A DNA stretch of 26,146 nt from RGIG1959 sp045637645 (GCA_045637645.1 JAZTZV010000086.1:1-26146); one strand, 5' to 3'. Positions 6,677-13,834 are shown, numbered from the stretch's first letter. Notes: a model not told the origin generated them from the sequence alone. Numbers and translations: made by a program.

Positions 6677-7774
6677 GTGAAAAAGCTGTTTCGTGCGATC
6701 GCGACTGTTGCTTGCATGGCGTGTATGGTTACCATGACAAGCGGTTGCAGTACCATGTTTTTCCAAAAATCCGACGGTGTTGAAATTTCGGGAACACCTG
6801 TGGATAATGATTTTAACAATTATGTAGAGGGCGCAAATTTAGTTCGAATCGACGATAAACTTTATTTCAACTACCCCAAAAGTGAATCAACATTCGGTGT
6901 GGTGGAAATATCGGAAGCCGGTGCGAAACCAATCGTATCGCGTGAACCGTTTAGCCTGTATCTGTATCCAGTTGACAATTATGTCATGAAGTATGACGAT
7001 CAATTGTTGGTGTACCGATTCACGGATGATCCTCCACAGCATTATTCGTTTCAAACCAATTGTTTGGAACCCTTTGAGGAAATTGACGGTGTTCGTTTGG
7101 AAACCGGTCAATTTCAGCAGGTAGGAGATTTCATCGTACAACAAATCGACAATGAGGAAACAAAAGAGCTGCGTTGGAATTTTAACGGCGAGCAGGGATC
7201 ATTGGCACAAGATCAAGATGTATACACGTTTTGTGTTTTAGAAGATTGCGTATATTATGTTGTATACACAGACAAGGATCCGTATATGGGTGGCTCTCAT
7301 CATCAAGCATTGTATCGGTTTGATTATAAGACCAAAACAAACGAATTGATTTTGAAACCTGAACATTCAGCCTACATTCGATTAAGATTGTGCGGAGATT
7401 TCCTTATCATTTCAACAGAAGATGCTCGCATCGATCAGCAAACAACTTTATTGCAAAAAATAGATTTGCATTCAGACTCAAAGGACATCGAAACGATATG
7501 CTTTTACAAAGAAGACGTGTCTCTTTGCAATGCATACGGTCAATTATTATATTTTCAATATCGGGATGATCGTGATAGGGAAGATTGTATTATTGAGACG
7601 TATAATATCGATACCGGCGAACGAAAAGTGCTTTTAGAGGGATTGGAATTCTTCTGCCGATGCTATATTTTTGACGATACATGGGTGTATCTTATCGAAA
7701 GTAATGATCTTTATCTGAACAAACTTTACCGCATCAAGCAAGACGGCACATGTTTTGAAAAAGTGTATGGATGA
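6677..7774 (+). CDS. Lipoprotein with beta-propeller-like repeats (DUF5050-like)
   Basis: This 365-residue protein starts with a lipoprotein signal (KKLFRAIATVACMACMVTM, lipobox TSGC with Cys24), so it is exported and lipid-anchored. The rest is rich in beta strands with recurring units such as LYRFDYKTKTNELIL, LLQKIDLHSDSKDIET, IETYNIDTGERKVLLEG and LYRIKQDGTCFEKVYG. That pattern is typical of propeller-like sensor or binding lipoproteins (DUF5050-like) in Clostridia. No catalytic site is visible. The GTG at 6677 is preferred because AAAGGA lies 8 bases upstream. The ATG at 6668 would abut that ribosome binding site but is only three codons away. It is the last gene of the low-GC island; 100 bp separates it from the membrane protein. 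Confidence 0.72.
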   Translation: MKKLFRAIATVACMACMVTMTSGCSTMFFQKSDGVEISGTPVDNDFNNYVEGANLVRIDDKLYFNYPKSESTFGVVEISEAGAKPIVSREPFSLYLYPVDNYVMKYDDQLLVYRFTDDPPQHYSFQTNCLEPFEEIDGVRLETGQFQQVGDFIVQQIDNEETKELRWNFNGEQGSLAQDQDVYTFCVLEDCVYYVVYTDKDPYMGGSHHQALYRFDYKTKTNELILKPEHSAYIRLRLCGDFLIISTEDARIDQQTTLLQKIDLHSDSKDIETICFYKEDVSLCNAYGQLLYFQYRDDRDREDCIIETYNIDTGERKVLLEGLEFFCRCYIFDDTWVYLIESNDLYLNKLYRIKQDGTCFEKVYG

Positions 7775-7784
7775 TACCTAACAC

Positions 7785-7920
7785 AACGTACGCGGTGGCG
7801 GTTCACCGCCGCCACCGCGTTGCCGCAAGGCGAGACCGAGGATTCTGCCGCAATAGCCTGCGCGCCCTACGTACACGCCGCGGGTTTCGTGTTGCGCAAC
7901 GGATAAATCCGTTCCCTACG
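7785..7920 (+). repeat. Palindromic intergenic repeat cluster (right edge of island)
   Basis: The left part is a long hairpin with perfect 12-bp arms ACGCGGTGGCGG/CCGCCACCGCGT (7790-7801, 7809-7820). The 17-mer shared with 4018-4034 follows at 7815-7831. Then comes a CGCCCTACG module that is the inverse of the CGTAGGGCG at the left edge, and a hairpin AACGGAT/ATCCGTT (7898-7904, 7907-7913). No ribosome binding site or protein-like frame is present, so the stretch 7775-8026 is read as repeat DNA only. Confidence 0.65.
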
Positions 7921-7932
7921 AACACACCGAGA

Positions 7933-8017
7933 GTTTTGCGTCGAACTCCTTCCGTCACGCTACGCGTGCCACCTCCCTTTAGACAAGGGAGGCAAGAGGT
8001 TGTCGCAAAACGGCTTT
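7933..8017 (-). repeat. Two-hairpin intergenic repeat, inverted relative to 4224 copy
   Basis: Outer ends are the 8-bp inverted repeat GTTTTGCG/CGCAAAAC (7933-7940, 8004-8011). Inside are the hairpins CACGC/GCGTG (7956-7960, 7964-7968) and CCTCCCTT/AAGGGAGG (7972-7979, 7985-7992). Read on the minus strand, the order CCTCCCTT hairpin then GTGGCACGC hairpin matches the architecture of the element at 4224-4273. Confidence 0.65.
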
Positions 8018-8026
8018 ATACAACAG

Positions 8027-8060
8027 AAAAAACCCACCGTTCAAAGACGGTGGGTTTTTT
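8027..8060 (-). terminator. Bidirectional terminator between lipoprotein gene and csp
   Basis: Perfect 14-bp arms (8027-8040 and 8047-8060, core CCCACCGT/ACGGTGGG) surround a 6-nt loop, with six A on one side and six T on the other. It ends the minus-strand csp transcript and can also stop plus-strand transcription leaving the island. Confidence 0.93.
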
Positions 8061-8079
8061 GATGGGCTTTTCTTAAAAA

Positions 8080-8289
8080 TTACAGAGCAACCACATTCAC
8101 AGCGCGGTTTTTGCTCGGATTTTTCGGATCAGCTTCCACTTCGAAGGAGACCTTCTGGCCCTCAGCCAGTGTCTTGAAGCCTTCGCCGACGATGGCAGAG
8201 AAGTGCACGAACACGTCGCCGCTGTTGTCGTCGTTGGAGATGAAACCAAAGCCTTTCGTTTCGTTGAACCATTTGACAGTACCGGTCAT
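8080..8289 (-). CDS. Cold-shock family single-stranded nucleic-acid-binding protein
   Basis: This 69-residue protein is a complete cold-shock domain (OB fold). MTGTVKWFNETKGFGFIS includes the RNP1-type motif KGFGFI, and DVFVHFSAI is the RNP2-type motif. The C-terminal strand ends SFEVEADPKNPSKNRAVNVVAL. Such proteins bind single-stranded RNA or DNA and act as RNA chaperones in the cytoplasm. The length is normal for CspA/CspB/CspD relatives, and sequence alone does not settle which paralogue it is. GGGAGG lies 9 bases before the ATG. It is a single-gene transcript with its own consensus promoter, a leader of about 125 bases and a perfect terminator. The leader contains an exceptional hairpin (separate entry). 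Confidence 0.95.
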   Translation of the reverse strand: MTGTVKWFNETKGFGFISNDDNSGDVFVHFSAIVGEGFKTLAEGQKVSFEVEADPKNPSKNRAVNVVAL

Positions 8290-8334
8290 AATTTGGTACC
8301 TCCCGGAAATAATTTACTCCCCGATAAATGCAAA

Positions 8335-8400
8335 GACCTCACAATTTATTGTAACTCATTCTTTTTCTCTGAACAATGACTTACAATAAATTGTGAGGTC
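8335..8400 (-). promoter_or_regulatory. Long hairpin in the csp 5' leader
   Basis: The outer 20 bp (8335-8354 and 8381-8400) form a perfect inverted repeat. With six more inner positions the arms reach 26 bp (8335-8360, 8375-8400) with one C-C mismatch, closing a 14-nt loop. It lies entirely between the predicted csp transcription start (about 8415) and the ribosome binding site. No T-run follows on the minus strand, so it does not look like a terminator. It could be a cold-responsive leader structure, an RNase III site, or a small insertion element. Confidence 0.75.
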
Positions 8401-8421
8401 AGCAATCAGGTGTACCGCTAA

Positions 8422-8450
8422 AGTATACTGCTAACAAAGCGGATTGTCAA
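8422..8450 (-). promoter_or_regulatory. Consensus sigma-A promoter of csp
   Basis: On the minus strand, TTGACA (8445-8450), a 17-bp spacer and TATACT (8422-8427) give a near-ideal promoter, with a predicted start near 8415. It defines an untranslated leader of about 125 bases. Confidence 0.88.
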
Positions 8451-8504
8451 GTACTTTTTTAAATCTTTTCCAATTTGTTTTCCAAAATTATCGGAAATCA
8501 AATG

Positions 8505-9800
8505 TTACCATTTCGGGCCGACCAAGCCCCACGCCGTGTCGGGCGTAATGCCGTAATAGTGCGCCAGAATGCGGTCGTATGTCCATCCCGCCAAATTGGC
8601 GTAACCCGCCGCGCCGTATTGGCTCATGCCGACGCCGTTGCCGTTTCCTCTCACGGTGACGGTCAACTTGCCGTTCTTCTCGCCGACCACGGTGAGAGCG
8701 TGAGAATGGCAATGGATCGTCGGGTGGCAGTTGTTGATGGCAAAATAGAGATCCACACCCGACAGATACACCTTTTTGCCGCTGCTCGAGGTGTAATAGA
8801 AATTCGATTTCGCCCAATACGGGCCGTCCGTCTTGGTGGCATACAGCGAATATTCGCCGTCCTTTTTGTCGTAGCCGACTTTGCTCACCGCCACGTCCAT
8901 TTCCTCGGCGATACATTCCTTGAGTTCGCTGATCGAGATGGTGAAGGTGTGCTCAAAGGCGTCGATGCCGCCCGAGCAATACGCGATCCAATCGGCGTTG
9001 TCGTATTTGCTTTCCACCACGGGGATATATTCCAAATCTTGATAACCCCAAGCGTTGAGCGTCGAGCAGGTGACGCCTGCGTTGCTCGCGCCGTAAAAGA
9101 TCTCGCAAAGCTGCTCAAACGCCGAGCGCGACGGATCGTTGTACGCGATTTTGATGCCGAGGACTTCGCCGACCGCATCGTAAATGCGCTTGTCGGTGGG
9201 GTCGGACAAATCGATGTCCGCGCCCATCCAAATGGAGTATGTATAGCCGCCGTAGCAATAATGCGCAAGCTCCGTGTATGCGGCGACCGCCATCGCTTTC
9301 CAAGCCTCGTTGTTTTTCTCACCGAACGTCGACATACCCATTTCGTATCTCACGATTTCCGCCACCGCCATTTGCAAATCCGCTTTGGTGCGGGCGGTGA
9401 AGACTTTACCCGTCGTGTGGTTTTTGACGCGGATATCGTTCATGTACACCGATTCATCGGTGATGCCCTCGCGGATCATCGGAGCGACGGGTTTCGGGTC
9501 GGGTCGGGGATTCGGCTCAAGATCCGACACCAGATGCAACGCTTTGTAAAAAATATACGTAACGTCTTGCAGACGGATGCGGTTGTCACCCGACACGTCG
9601 CCGACCGCTTCGTCCTCGGCGGAGACGGTGGCAACGCCCGCCAGGTGGTTATACATGATCAGCGCGTCGAGCATATCCACCGTGCCGTCGTAGTTGACGT
9701 CGCCTTTGAGCGTTTGAGCGGATGCCGTCAGGGGGTACATGCACATCATCATCGCCAGGCAAACGCCAACGGCGATCAGTCGTTTTGTGATCGATTTCAT
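8505..9800 (-). CDS. Secreted SpoIID/LytB-domain protein with N-terminal dockerin
   Basis: This 431-residue protein has a signal peptide (about 1-28, cut after TASA). A dockerin type I module follows at about 32-90, with two calcium-loop repeats GDVNYDGTVDMLDALIMYNH and GDVSGDNRIRLQDVTYIFYK. A Pro-rich linker (PNPRPDPKPVAP) leads to a SpoIID/LytB domain to the C-terminus. SpoIID signatures are RYEMGM and EAWKAMAVAAYTELAHY at 152-181 and the closing motif GNGNGVGMSQYGAAGYANLA with YDRILAHYYG. SpoIID is a lytic transglycosylase on denuded peptidoglycan glycan, so this is probably a wall hydrolase or amidase enhancer. The ATG at 9800 has AAAGGA 8 bases upstream; an earlier ATG lies inside the spacer. 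It lies 14 bp after the RING protein gene, so one operon is likely. Confidence 0.9.
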   Translation of the reverse strand: MKSITKRLIAVGVCLAMMMCMYPLTASAQTLKGDVNYDGTVDMLDALIMYNHLAGVATVSAEDEAVGDVSGDNRIRLQDVTYIFYKALHLVSDLEPNPRPDPKPVAPMIREGITDESVYMNDIRVKNHTTGKVFTARTKADLQMAVAEIVRYEMGMSTFGEKNNEAWKAMAVAAYTELAHYCYGGYTYSIWMGADIDLSDPTDKRIYDAVGEVLGIKIAYNDPSRSAFEQLCEIFYGASNAGVTCSTLNAWGYQDLEYIPVVESKYDNADWIAYCSGGIDAFEHTFTISISELKECIAEEMDVAVSKVGYDKKDGEYSLYATKTDGPYWAKSNFYYTSSSGKKVYLSGVDLYFAINNCHPTIHCHSHALTVVGEKNGKLTVTVRGNGNGVGMSQYGAAGYANLAGWTYDRILAHYYGITPDTAWGLVGPKW

Positions 9801-9814
9801 ACATTCGTTCCTTT

Positions 9815-10789
9815 TCATAGAATGACGACCAAATTCGTCAACAGTTGATAACACATGAAGCCCACGACCGCGAGCGCGGCGGACGTACCGCCCACGATCG
9901 CCAAACGGGCGCGATAGCCTTCGGGGTAATAGGCGCGGGAGTTTTTGATCACCCGCGTACAATGCTTCAAATACAGGAAATTGCCGAATACGCCGCACAG
10001 CACGTGCATCATCACCGTTGCCGCACCAATGAACATGAACAAGAAGTAAATCAACAACACCACCACGGGATCCAAGCTGTTGAGAATGGTGTTCATGCTT
10101 TCCCACATGGCGACCGTGGTGTCGGCTTCGAGTGCGTCGGCGAACACATTATAGGACACGAGGTTCAACGCGCACGAACACATCACGCGAAACGCCAGCA
10201 CAAGTCCGCCCAAGAGATAATTTTTGCGGAACAGCAACCAATAATCGGGAAGGATGAATGCCGCCCAGTTCCACGAAAACACCGCCGCACCTTTTGCCAT
10301 GCGTGCGAAACGTTTCATATAATATTGCGTGTTGGTGCCGACGACCTCGGCGATGTCGGCGGCGGTTTCGCCGCGAATCACCGTGTCGGGTGCGACACCG
10401 CCGCAGGGCGGTTGGTTGACGTGAAACGGCGCGTATTCATGGAAAGAATCGGACGCAGGCGCGCCGAACGGGGTTGCCGACGGTTCTTCCGTTTCCTTGA
10501 GTGCGGTGCCGCAGGTGTTGCACAGCGTGCGCCCCTCGGGGTTTTCACTGCCGCAACGCGGACAGGTCACGGTCGCGACCTCATCGTCGGTTTCGACTGC
10601 TTGCTTTTGCGCGCTCTCGCGCGACCATTGCTCGGGCGTGCCGTGCGCGTCGGCACAGGCGCATCCGTTGCCTTCTTTCCAGCAATCGCGATGATGCGGC
10701 GCGCCGCAAATCGGGCAAGCGACAATGTCGTCGTGCTCGTCAAACGGTTGTGTGCAATGCGGGCAGGAAAGCCCTTGATAGAAAAACAT
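9815..10789 (-). CDS. Prokaryotic RING finger/zinc-ribbon membrane protein (DUF2628-like)
   Basis: This 324-residue protein begins with a prokaryotic RING-like zinc domain: Cys at 9, 12, 25, 28, 36, 43 and 45 and His 32/33 (CPHC, then CPICGAPHHRDCW). A zinc ribbon follows at 76-93 (CPRCG and CNTCG). After a low-complexity linker comes the motif RFARMAKGAAVFSWNWAAFI and several hydrophobic helices of the DUF2628 kind, so the zinc modules face the cytoplasm. Function is unknown. The start was placed at 10789 (MFFYQGLSCPHC), 12 bases after AGGAG. The ATG at 10801 would abut that site. Farther upstream starts coincide with the predicted transcription start. It is the first gene of a unit with the SpoIID-dockerin gene, which suggests a wall-related role. 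Confidence 0.82.
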   Translation of the reverse strand: MFFYQGLSCPHCTQPFDEHDDIVACPICGAPHHRDCWKEGNGCACADAHGTPEQWSRESAQKQAVETDDEVATVTCPRCGSENPEGRTLCNTCGTALKETEEPSATPFGAPASDSFHEYAPFHVNQPPCGGVAPDTVIRGETAADIAEVVGTNTQYYMKRFARMAKGAAVFSWNWAAFILPDYWLLFRKNYLLGGLVLAFRVMCSCALNLVSYNVFADALEADTTVAMWESMNTILNSLDPVVVLLIYFLFMFIGAATVMMHVLCGVFGNFLYLKHCTRVIKNSRAYYPEGYRARLAIVGGTSAALAVVGFMCYQLLTNLVVIL

Positions 10790-10827
10790 ATTGTGTTCCA
10801 TCTCCTGCTGTTGAAAGTCGTAATACA

Positions 10828-10856
10828 ATTATAGTACCATGTAAACAGGGGGTCAT
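10828..10856 (-). promoter_or_regulatory. Putative sigma-A promoter of the RING/SpoIID unit
   Basis: On the minus strand a perfect -10 TATAAT (10828-10833) follows a partial -35 ATGACC (10851-10856) at 17 bp. The predicted start is near 10821, about 30 bases before the chosen start codon. It is divergent from the murD promoter. Confidence 0.6.
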
Positions 10857-10909
10857 GCAACCACAACCCGAAAGGTTTTAAAAAAAATTCACGATTTTTG
10901 CAAAAGCAA

Positions 10910-10938
10910 TTGCCTTTCTGCGGGGAAATGCGTATAAT
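10910..10938 (+). promoter_or_regulatory. Putative sigma-A promoter of murD
   Basis: TTGCCT (10910-10915), a 17-bp spacer and a perfect -10 TATAAT (10933-10938). The predicted start is near 10945, just before the ribosome binding site AGAAAGGA. Confidence 0.72.
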
Positions 10939-10961
10939 AGACAGCAGAAAGGATGAGGCTC

Positions 10962-12341
10962 ATGACATCGGCACAACGCTTTTTTGATTCGGTTCGCGGC
11001 AAACGCGTGGCGATTTGCGGAATCGGTCGCAATAATACACCCGTCGTAAAACAATTTTTGGCGCACGGCGCCATCGTGACGGCGTGCGATCGCCGCACCC
11101 GCGAACAACTCGGCGAGGACGCGGCGACGGAACTGGAGTCGTTCGGCGCGACGTTGAGTCTCGGTGACGCGTATCTCGATTGTGTCACGGAGATGGATCT
11201 GATTTTGCGCACTCCCGGCATGAAGCCGTATTTAGCGCCGTTTGAAGCGGCGCGCGCAAAAGGCATCCCCGTGACCTCGGAAATGGAGTTGTTTTTCGAA
11301 CTTTGTCCCGCCCCGATTTATGCGGTGACGGGTTCGGACGGCAAAACAACCACAACAAGTATCATTGCGGGGTTGCTTCGCGCTGCGGGAAAAACGGTGC
11401 ATCTGGGAGGCAACATCGGTCGTCCGTTGTTGCCCGATATCGATTTGGTGCAACCCACTGACGTGGCGGTGGTGGAAATTTCGAGTTTCCAATTGACGAT
11501 GATGACCCAAAGCCCGCATGTGGCGGTGGTGACCAACGTCGCGCCCAATCATTTGGATTGGCACACCGATATGCAGGAATACATCGACGCGAAGAAGAAT
11601 TTGGTGGCGTTCCAAACCGCCGCCGACCGCGCGGTTCTCAACGCCGACAACGACATCACGGCGGCGTTTGCCGATGTCGCGGCAGGTGAGTGCCTGCGTT
11701 TCTCGCGCCGCGAGGCGCAAGAGGGCGCGTGGCTCAACGACAGCGATATGCTGTGTGTAACGAAGGACGGTGTCACGACGCCGATCGTTGCCGCGAAAGA
11801 CATTCGCTTGCCCGGTGTGCATAACGTTGAAAATTATCTTGCCGCGTTTGCGGCGGTGTGGGGCGATGTGCCTGTGGATGTGATGGCGGCGTTTGCCAAG
11901 GAATTCGGCGGTGTCGCGCATCGCTGTGAATTGGTGCGGGAGCGCCGCGGCGTGAAATGGTACAACGATTCCATCGGCACCAGCCCGTCGCGTACCATCG
12001 CGGGTCTCAAAGCGTTTGACCGCAAGGTGATCTTGATCGCGGGCGGTTATGATAAGCACATCCCGTACGATCCGCTCGGTCCTGTGGCGATCGAAACGGT
12101 GAAACTGGCGGTGCTTCTCGGCGCGACTGCCGATGCGATCGAAGCGGCGATCCGTGCGTGCGGCGAGTTGCCGATCGCGCGTGTCGGCTCGATGGAAGAA
12201 GCGGTTCAAACCGCGGCAAAACTGGCGCAGGAAGGTGACATCGTGTTCATGTCACCTGCGTCGGCAAGTTTTGATTTGTATCGCAATTTCGAAGAACGCG
12301 GCGAGCATTTCCGTCGCTGTGTGGAAGCGCTCGGAGAATAA
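10962..12341 (+). CDS. murD: UDP-N-acetylmuramoylalanine--D-glutamate ligase
   Basis: This 459-residue protein is MurD, the cytoplasmic ATP-dependent ligase that adds D-glutamate to UDP-MurNAc-L-Ala in peptidoglycan precursor synthesis. An N-terminal Rossmann-like part (VAICGIGRNNTPVV) binds the UDP substrate. The P-loop is GSDGKTTTT at 124-132. The central ligase domain shows GGNIGRPLL, VVEISSFQL, NVAPNHLDWH and the conserved LPGVHNVENYLAAFA. The C-terminal domain starts GGVAHRCE and includes NDSIGTSPSRTIAGLKAF and LIAGGYDKHIPY. Length is normal for the family. The ATG at 10962 is preferred to 10953 because AAAGGA has an 8-base spacing to it. It stands alone here, outside a dcw-type cluster, with its own promoter. 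Confidence 0.95.
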   Translation: MTSAQRFFDSVRGKRVAICGIGRNNTPVVKQFLAHGAIVTACDRRTREQLGEDAATELESFGATLSLGDAYLDCVTEMDLILRTPGMKPYLAPFEAARAKGIPVTSEMELFFELCPAPIYAVTGSDGKTTTTSIIAGLLRAAGKTVHLGGNIGRPLLPDIDLVQPTDVAVVEISSFQLTMMTQSPHVAVVTNVAPNHLDWHTDMQEYIDAKKNLVAFQTAADRAVLNADNDITAAFADVAAGECLRFSRREAQEGAWLNDSDMLCVTKDGVTTPIVAAKDIRLPGVHNVENYLAAFAAVWGDVPVDVMAAFAKEFGGVAHRCELVRERRGVKWYNDSIGTSPSRTIAGLKAFDRKVILIAGGYDKHIPYDPLGPVAIETVKLAVLLGATADAIEAAIRACGELPIARVGSMEEAVQTAAKLAQEGDIVFMSPASASFDLYRNFEERGEHFRRCVEALGE

Positions 12342-12396
12342 CGCGCGTTTTGCTCGCTGTTTTAACAGTATGCTCCAAAAGTTTGTGTTGCAACGA

Positions 12397-12439
12397 AAAC
12401 TGCTATGTTTGAGATGTTATGTCTTAAATATAGCAGTTT
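12397..12439 (+). terminator. Long AT-rich hairpin after murD, possible terminator
   Basis: Arms of 18 positions (12397-12414, 12422-12439) pair fully if two G-U wobbles are allowed, around a 7-nt loop. The outer 10 bp (AAACTGCTAT/ATAGCAGTTT) are perfect. A short T-rich tail (TTTCTTGATTT) follows. It could terminate murD or act as a leader structure before the sigma gene. The rest of the 195-bp gap shows no gene, and no convincing sigma-A or ECF promoter could be assigned. Confidence 0.5.
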
Positions 12440-12536
12440 CTTGATTTACGGAAAAAACAACTTGAATATTATGTAAGTTTCTTTTCTTTTTTACGTGTAG
12501 TAGGATGAAAGGGATTTTTATGAAGGAGGAGTGGAA

Positions 12537-13094
12537 ATGGACGATCAAATGATTGTTGCGATGTATCATGCGCGTTCAGAAGCGGCAATTGCACATACGG
12601 CAGATAAATACGGTGATTATTGTCGGTGCATTTCCTATCAAATCCTTCAAAACGATGAAGATGTCGAAGAGTGTGTGAACGATACATGGTTGAAAACATG
12701 GGGCAGTATTCCACCGAAAAATCCGCAAAATCTAAAGACATTTGTTGGGAAAATCGTGCGAAACCTATCGTTTGATGTGTATCGAAAAAAGCATTCACAA
12801 AAGCGCGGCTTTGGAGAACTTGCAGTTGCACTTAATGAATTGGATGCATGTGTTTCGGGAAAACCGGATTCGAATGGGATGGATGATTTTCTTTTGAAAG
12901 AAGCCATCGAAGTATTTCTCAAAGAATTATCCCCAAAAGATCGATGGATATTTATGCGTCGTTATTGGTATGTGGATTCTGTTCAACAAATCGCGCGTTC
13001 CTTAGCGATCAGCGAAAACAGCGTGAATGTGCGTTTGTATCGCCTTCGACAAACGTTGCGAAATACATTGGAGAAAGAAGGGTTTGATTTATGA
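12537..13094 (+). CDS. ECF-type RNA polymerase sigma factor
   Basis: This 185-residue protein has the two-domain plan of ECF (group 4) sigma factors. Region 2 covers about residues 18-85 and includes YQILQNDEDVEECVNDTWLK, TWGSIPP, LKTFVGKIVRNLSFDVYRKK, which bind core polymerase and the -10. Region 4 covers about 128-183 and includes LSPKDRWIFMRRYWYVDSVQ and the helix-turn-helix IARSLAISENSVNVRLYRLR, which reads the -35. GGAGG lies 7 bases before the ATG at 12537; a GTG at 12531 is too close to it. The stop overlaps the next start as ATGA, so it is translationally coupled to a membrane anti-sigma-like protein. GC is lower than in murD, which suggests separate ancestry. Confidence 0.9.
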   Translation: MDDQMIVAMYHARSEAAIAHTADKYGDYCRCISYQILQNDEDVEECVNDTWLKTWGSIPPKNPQNLKTFVGKIVRNLSFDVYRKKHSQKRGFGELAVALNELDACVSGKPDSNGMDDFLLKEAIEVFLKELSPKDRWIFMRRYWYVDSVQQIARSLAISENSVNVRLYRLRQTLRNTLEKEGFDL

Positions 13095-13834
13095 CGGCAG
13101 AAGAGTTGTTTCAATCGCTTGGCGATGTGGATGATGCATACATCGATTGCGCAAGTCAACGTGAAGGGGTTCGTCTGCGCCGTCGTTCATTATGGATTCG
13201 AGCAGTGTCGGTTGCGGCATGCTTGATTGTGGTTGCGGCGTCACTTTTCGCCGTTCAACAATATCGAACGATGGCGTCGGTTGTGTATCCTTCGGAAAAC
13301 GGTTCTTGCGGCAGACTTGCAACGCAATTTGATACCCCAACCTATTATTCGTATGAAGAACTTGCGAAAGCATCCGATCTTGTGGTGTGCGCGGATGTAA
13401 AAAAAGAGTATCGCGAATTACGTGACAACTATATTCTTTGCTATGCGGAAGTTTGCGTAAGAGATGTTTTAAAAGGAGATGTACAGGCAGGAGATACCAT
13501 TCTGTTTCACGATAACGGTAAGCAATATCGAAATCGAGAGGGAGAAAGCATCGGTAGTATGACCTTGTGCGGCGGCCCGCTTTTGGAAAAAGGGAACAGA
13601 GTGGTGCTCTTTATACGGATCGAAGAGAATGTGCCGTTCGTAACAAACAGCGGTGAAACGTTGAGGTATGAATGTACGTTTGGTGAAATCGGAAAATTCT
13701 TTTTGGATAACGACGGAAACTATCACAGCTCCGTATTGTACGCGGATGATTACGGTGAATATTATTTAGCCTCGTCCATGCTGGAGGATTATGATCCCAA
13801 AACGCTACAAGAGATTTCTATGTTGGTAAAGTGA
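13091..13834 (+). CDS. Membrane protein, putative anti-sigma factor
   Basis: This 247-residue protein has a short cytoplasmic N-terminus (MTAEELFQSLGDVDDAYIDC), a basic stretch (RLRRR), one membrane helix at about 36-56 (IRAVSVAACLIVVAASLFAV) and an extracytoplasmic domain of about 190 residues. Its start overlaps the stop of the ECF sigma gene (ATGA). That position and the N-in topology are the standard arrangement of anti-sigma factors in Firmicutes. The N-terminal segment with conserved-looking GDVDDAYI matches what is seen in Clostridia-type partners. No HCC zinc motif is present. The outer domain (for example SYEELAKASDLVVCADVKKE, VRDVLKGDVQAGDTI) is likely the sensor; its signal is unknown. 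The anti-sigma role is inferred from context. Confidence 0.78.
   Translation: MTAEELFQSLGDVDDAYIDCASQREGVRLRRRSLWIRAVSVAACLIVVAASLFAVQQYRTMASVVYPSENGSCGRLATQFDTPTYYSYEELAKASDLVVCADVKKEYRELRDNYILCYAEVCVRDVLKGDVQAGDTILFHDNGKQYRNREGESIGSMTLCGGPLLEKGNRVVLFIRIEENVPFVTNSGETLRYECTFGEIGKFFLDNDGNYHSSVLYADDYGEYYLASSMLEDYDPKTLQEISMLVK

Noticed and set aside
7771..8076. Plus-strand open frame (101 codons) after the lipoprotein gene
   Set aside because: It lies wholly in palindromic repeats and the terminator; the Arg-rich translation reflects the repeats.
8475..9848. Plus-strand open frame (457 codons) opposite the SpoIID-dockerin gene
   Set aside because: No ribosome binding site or recognisable domain; the opposite strand has a complete signal peptide, dockerin and SpoIID motifs.
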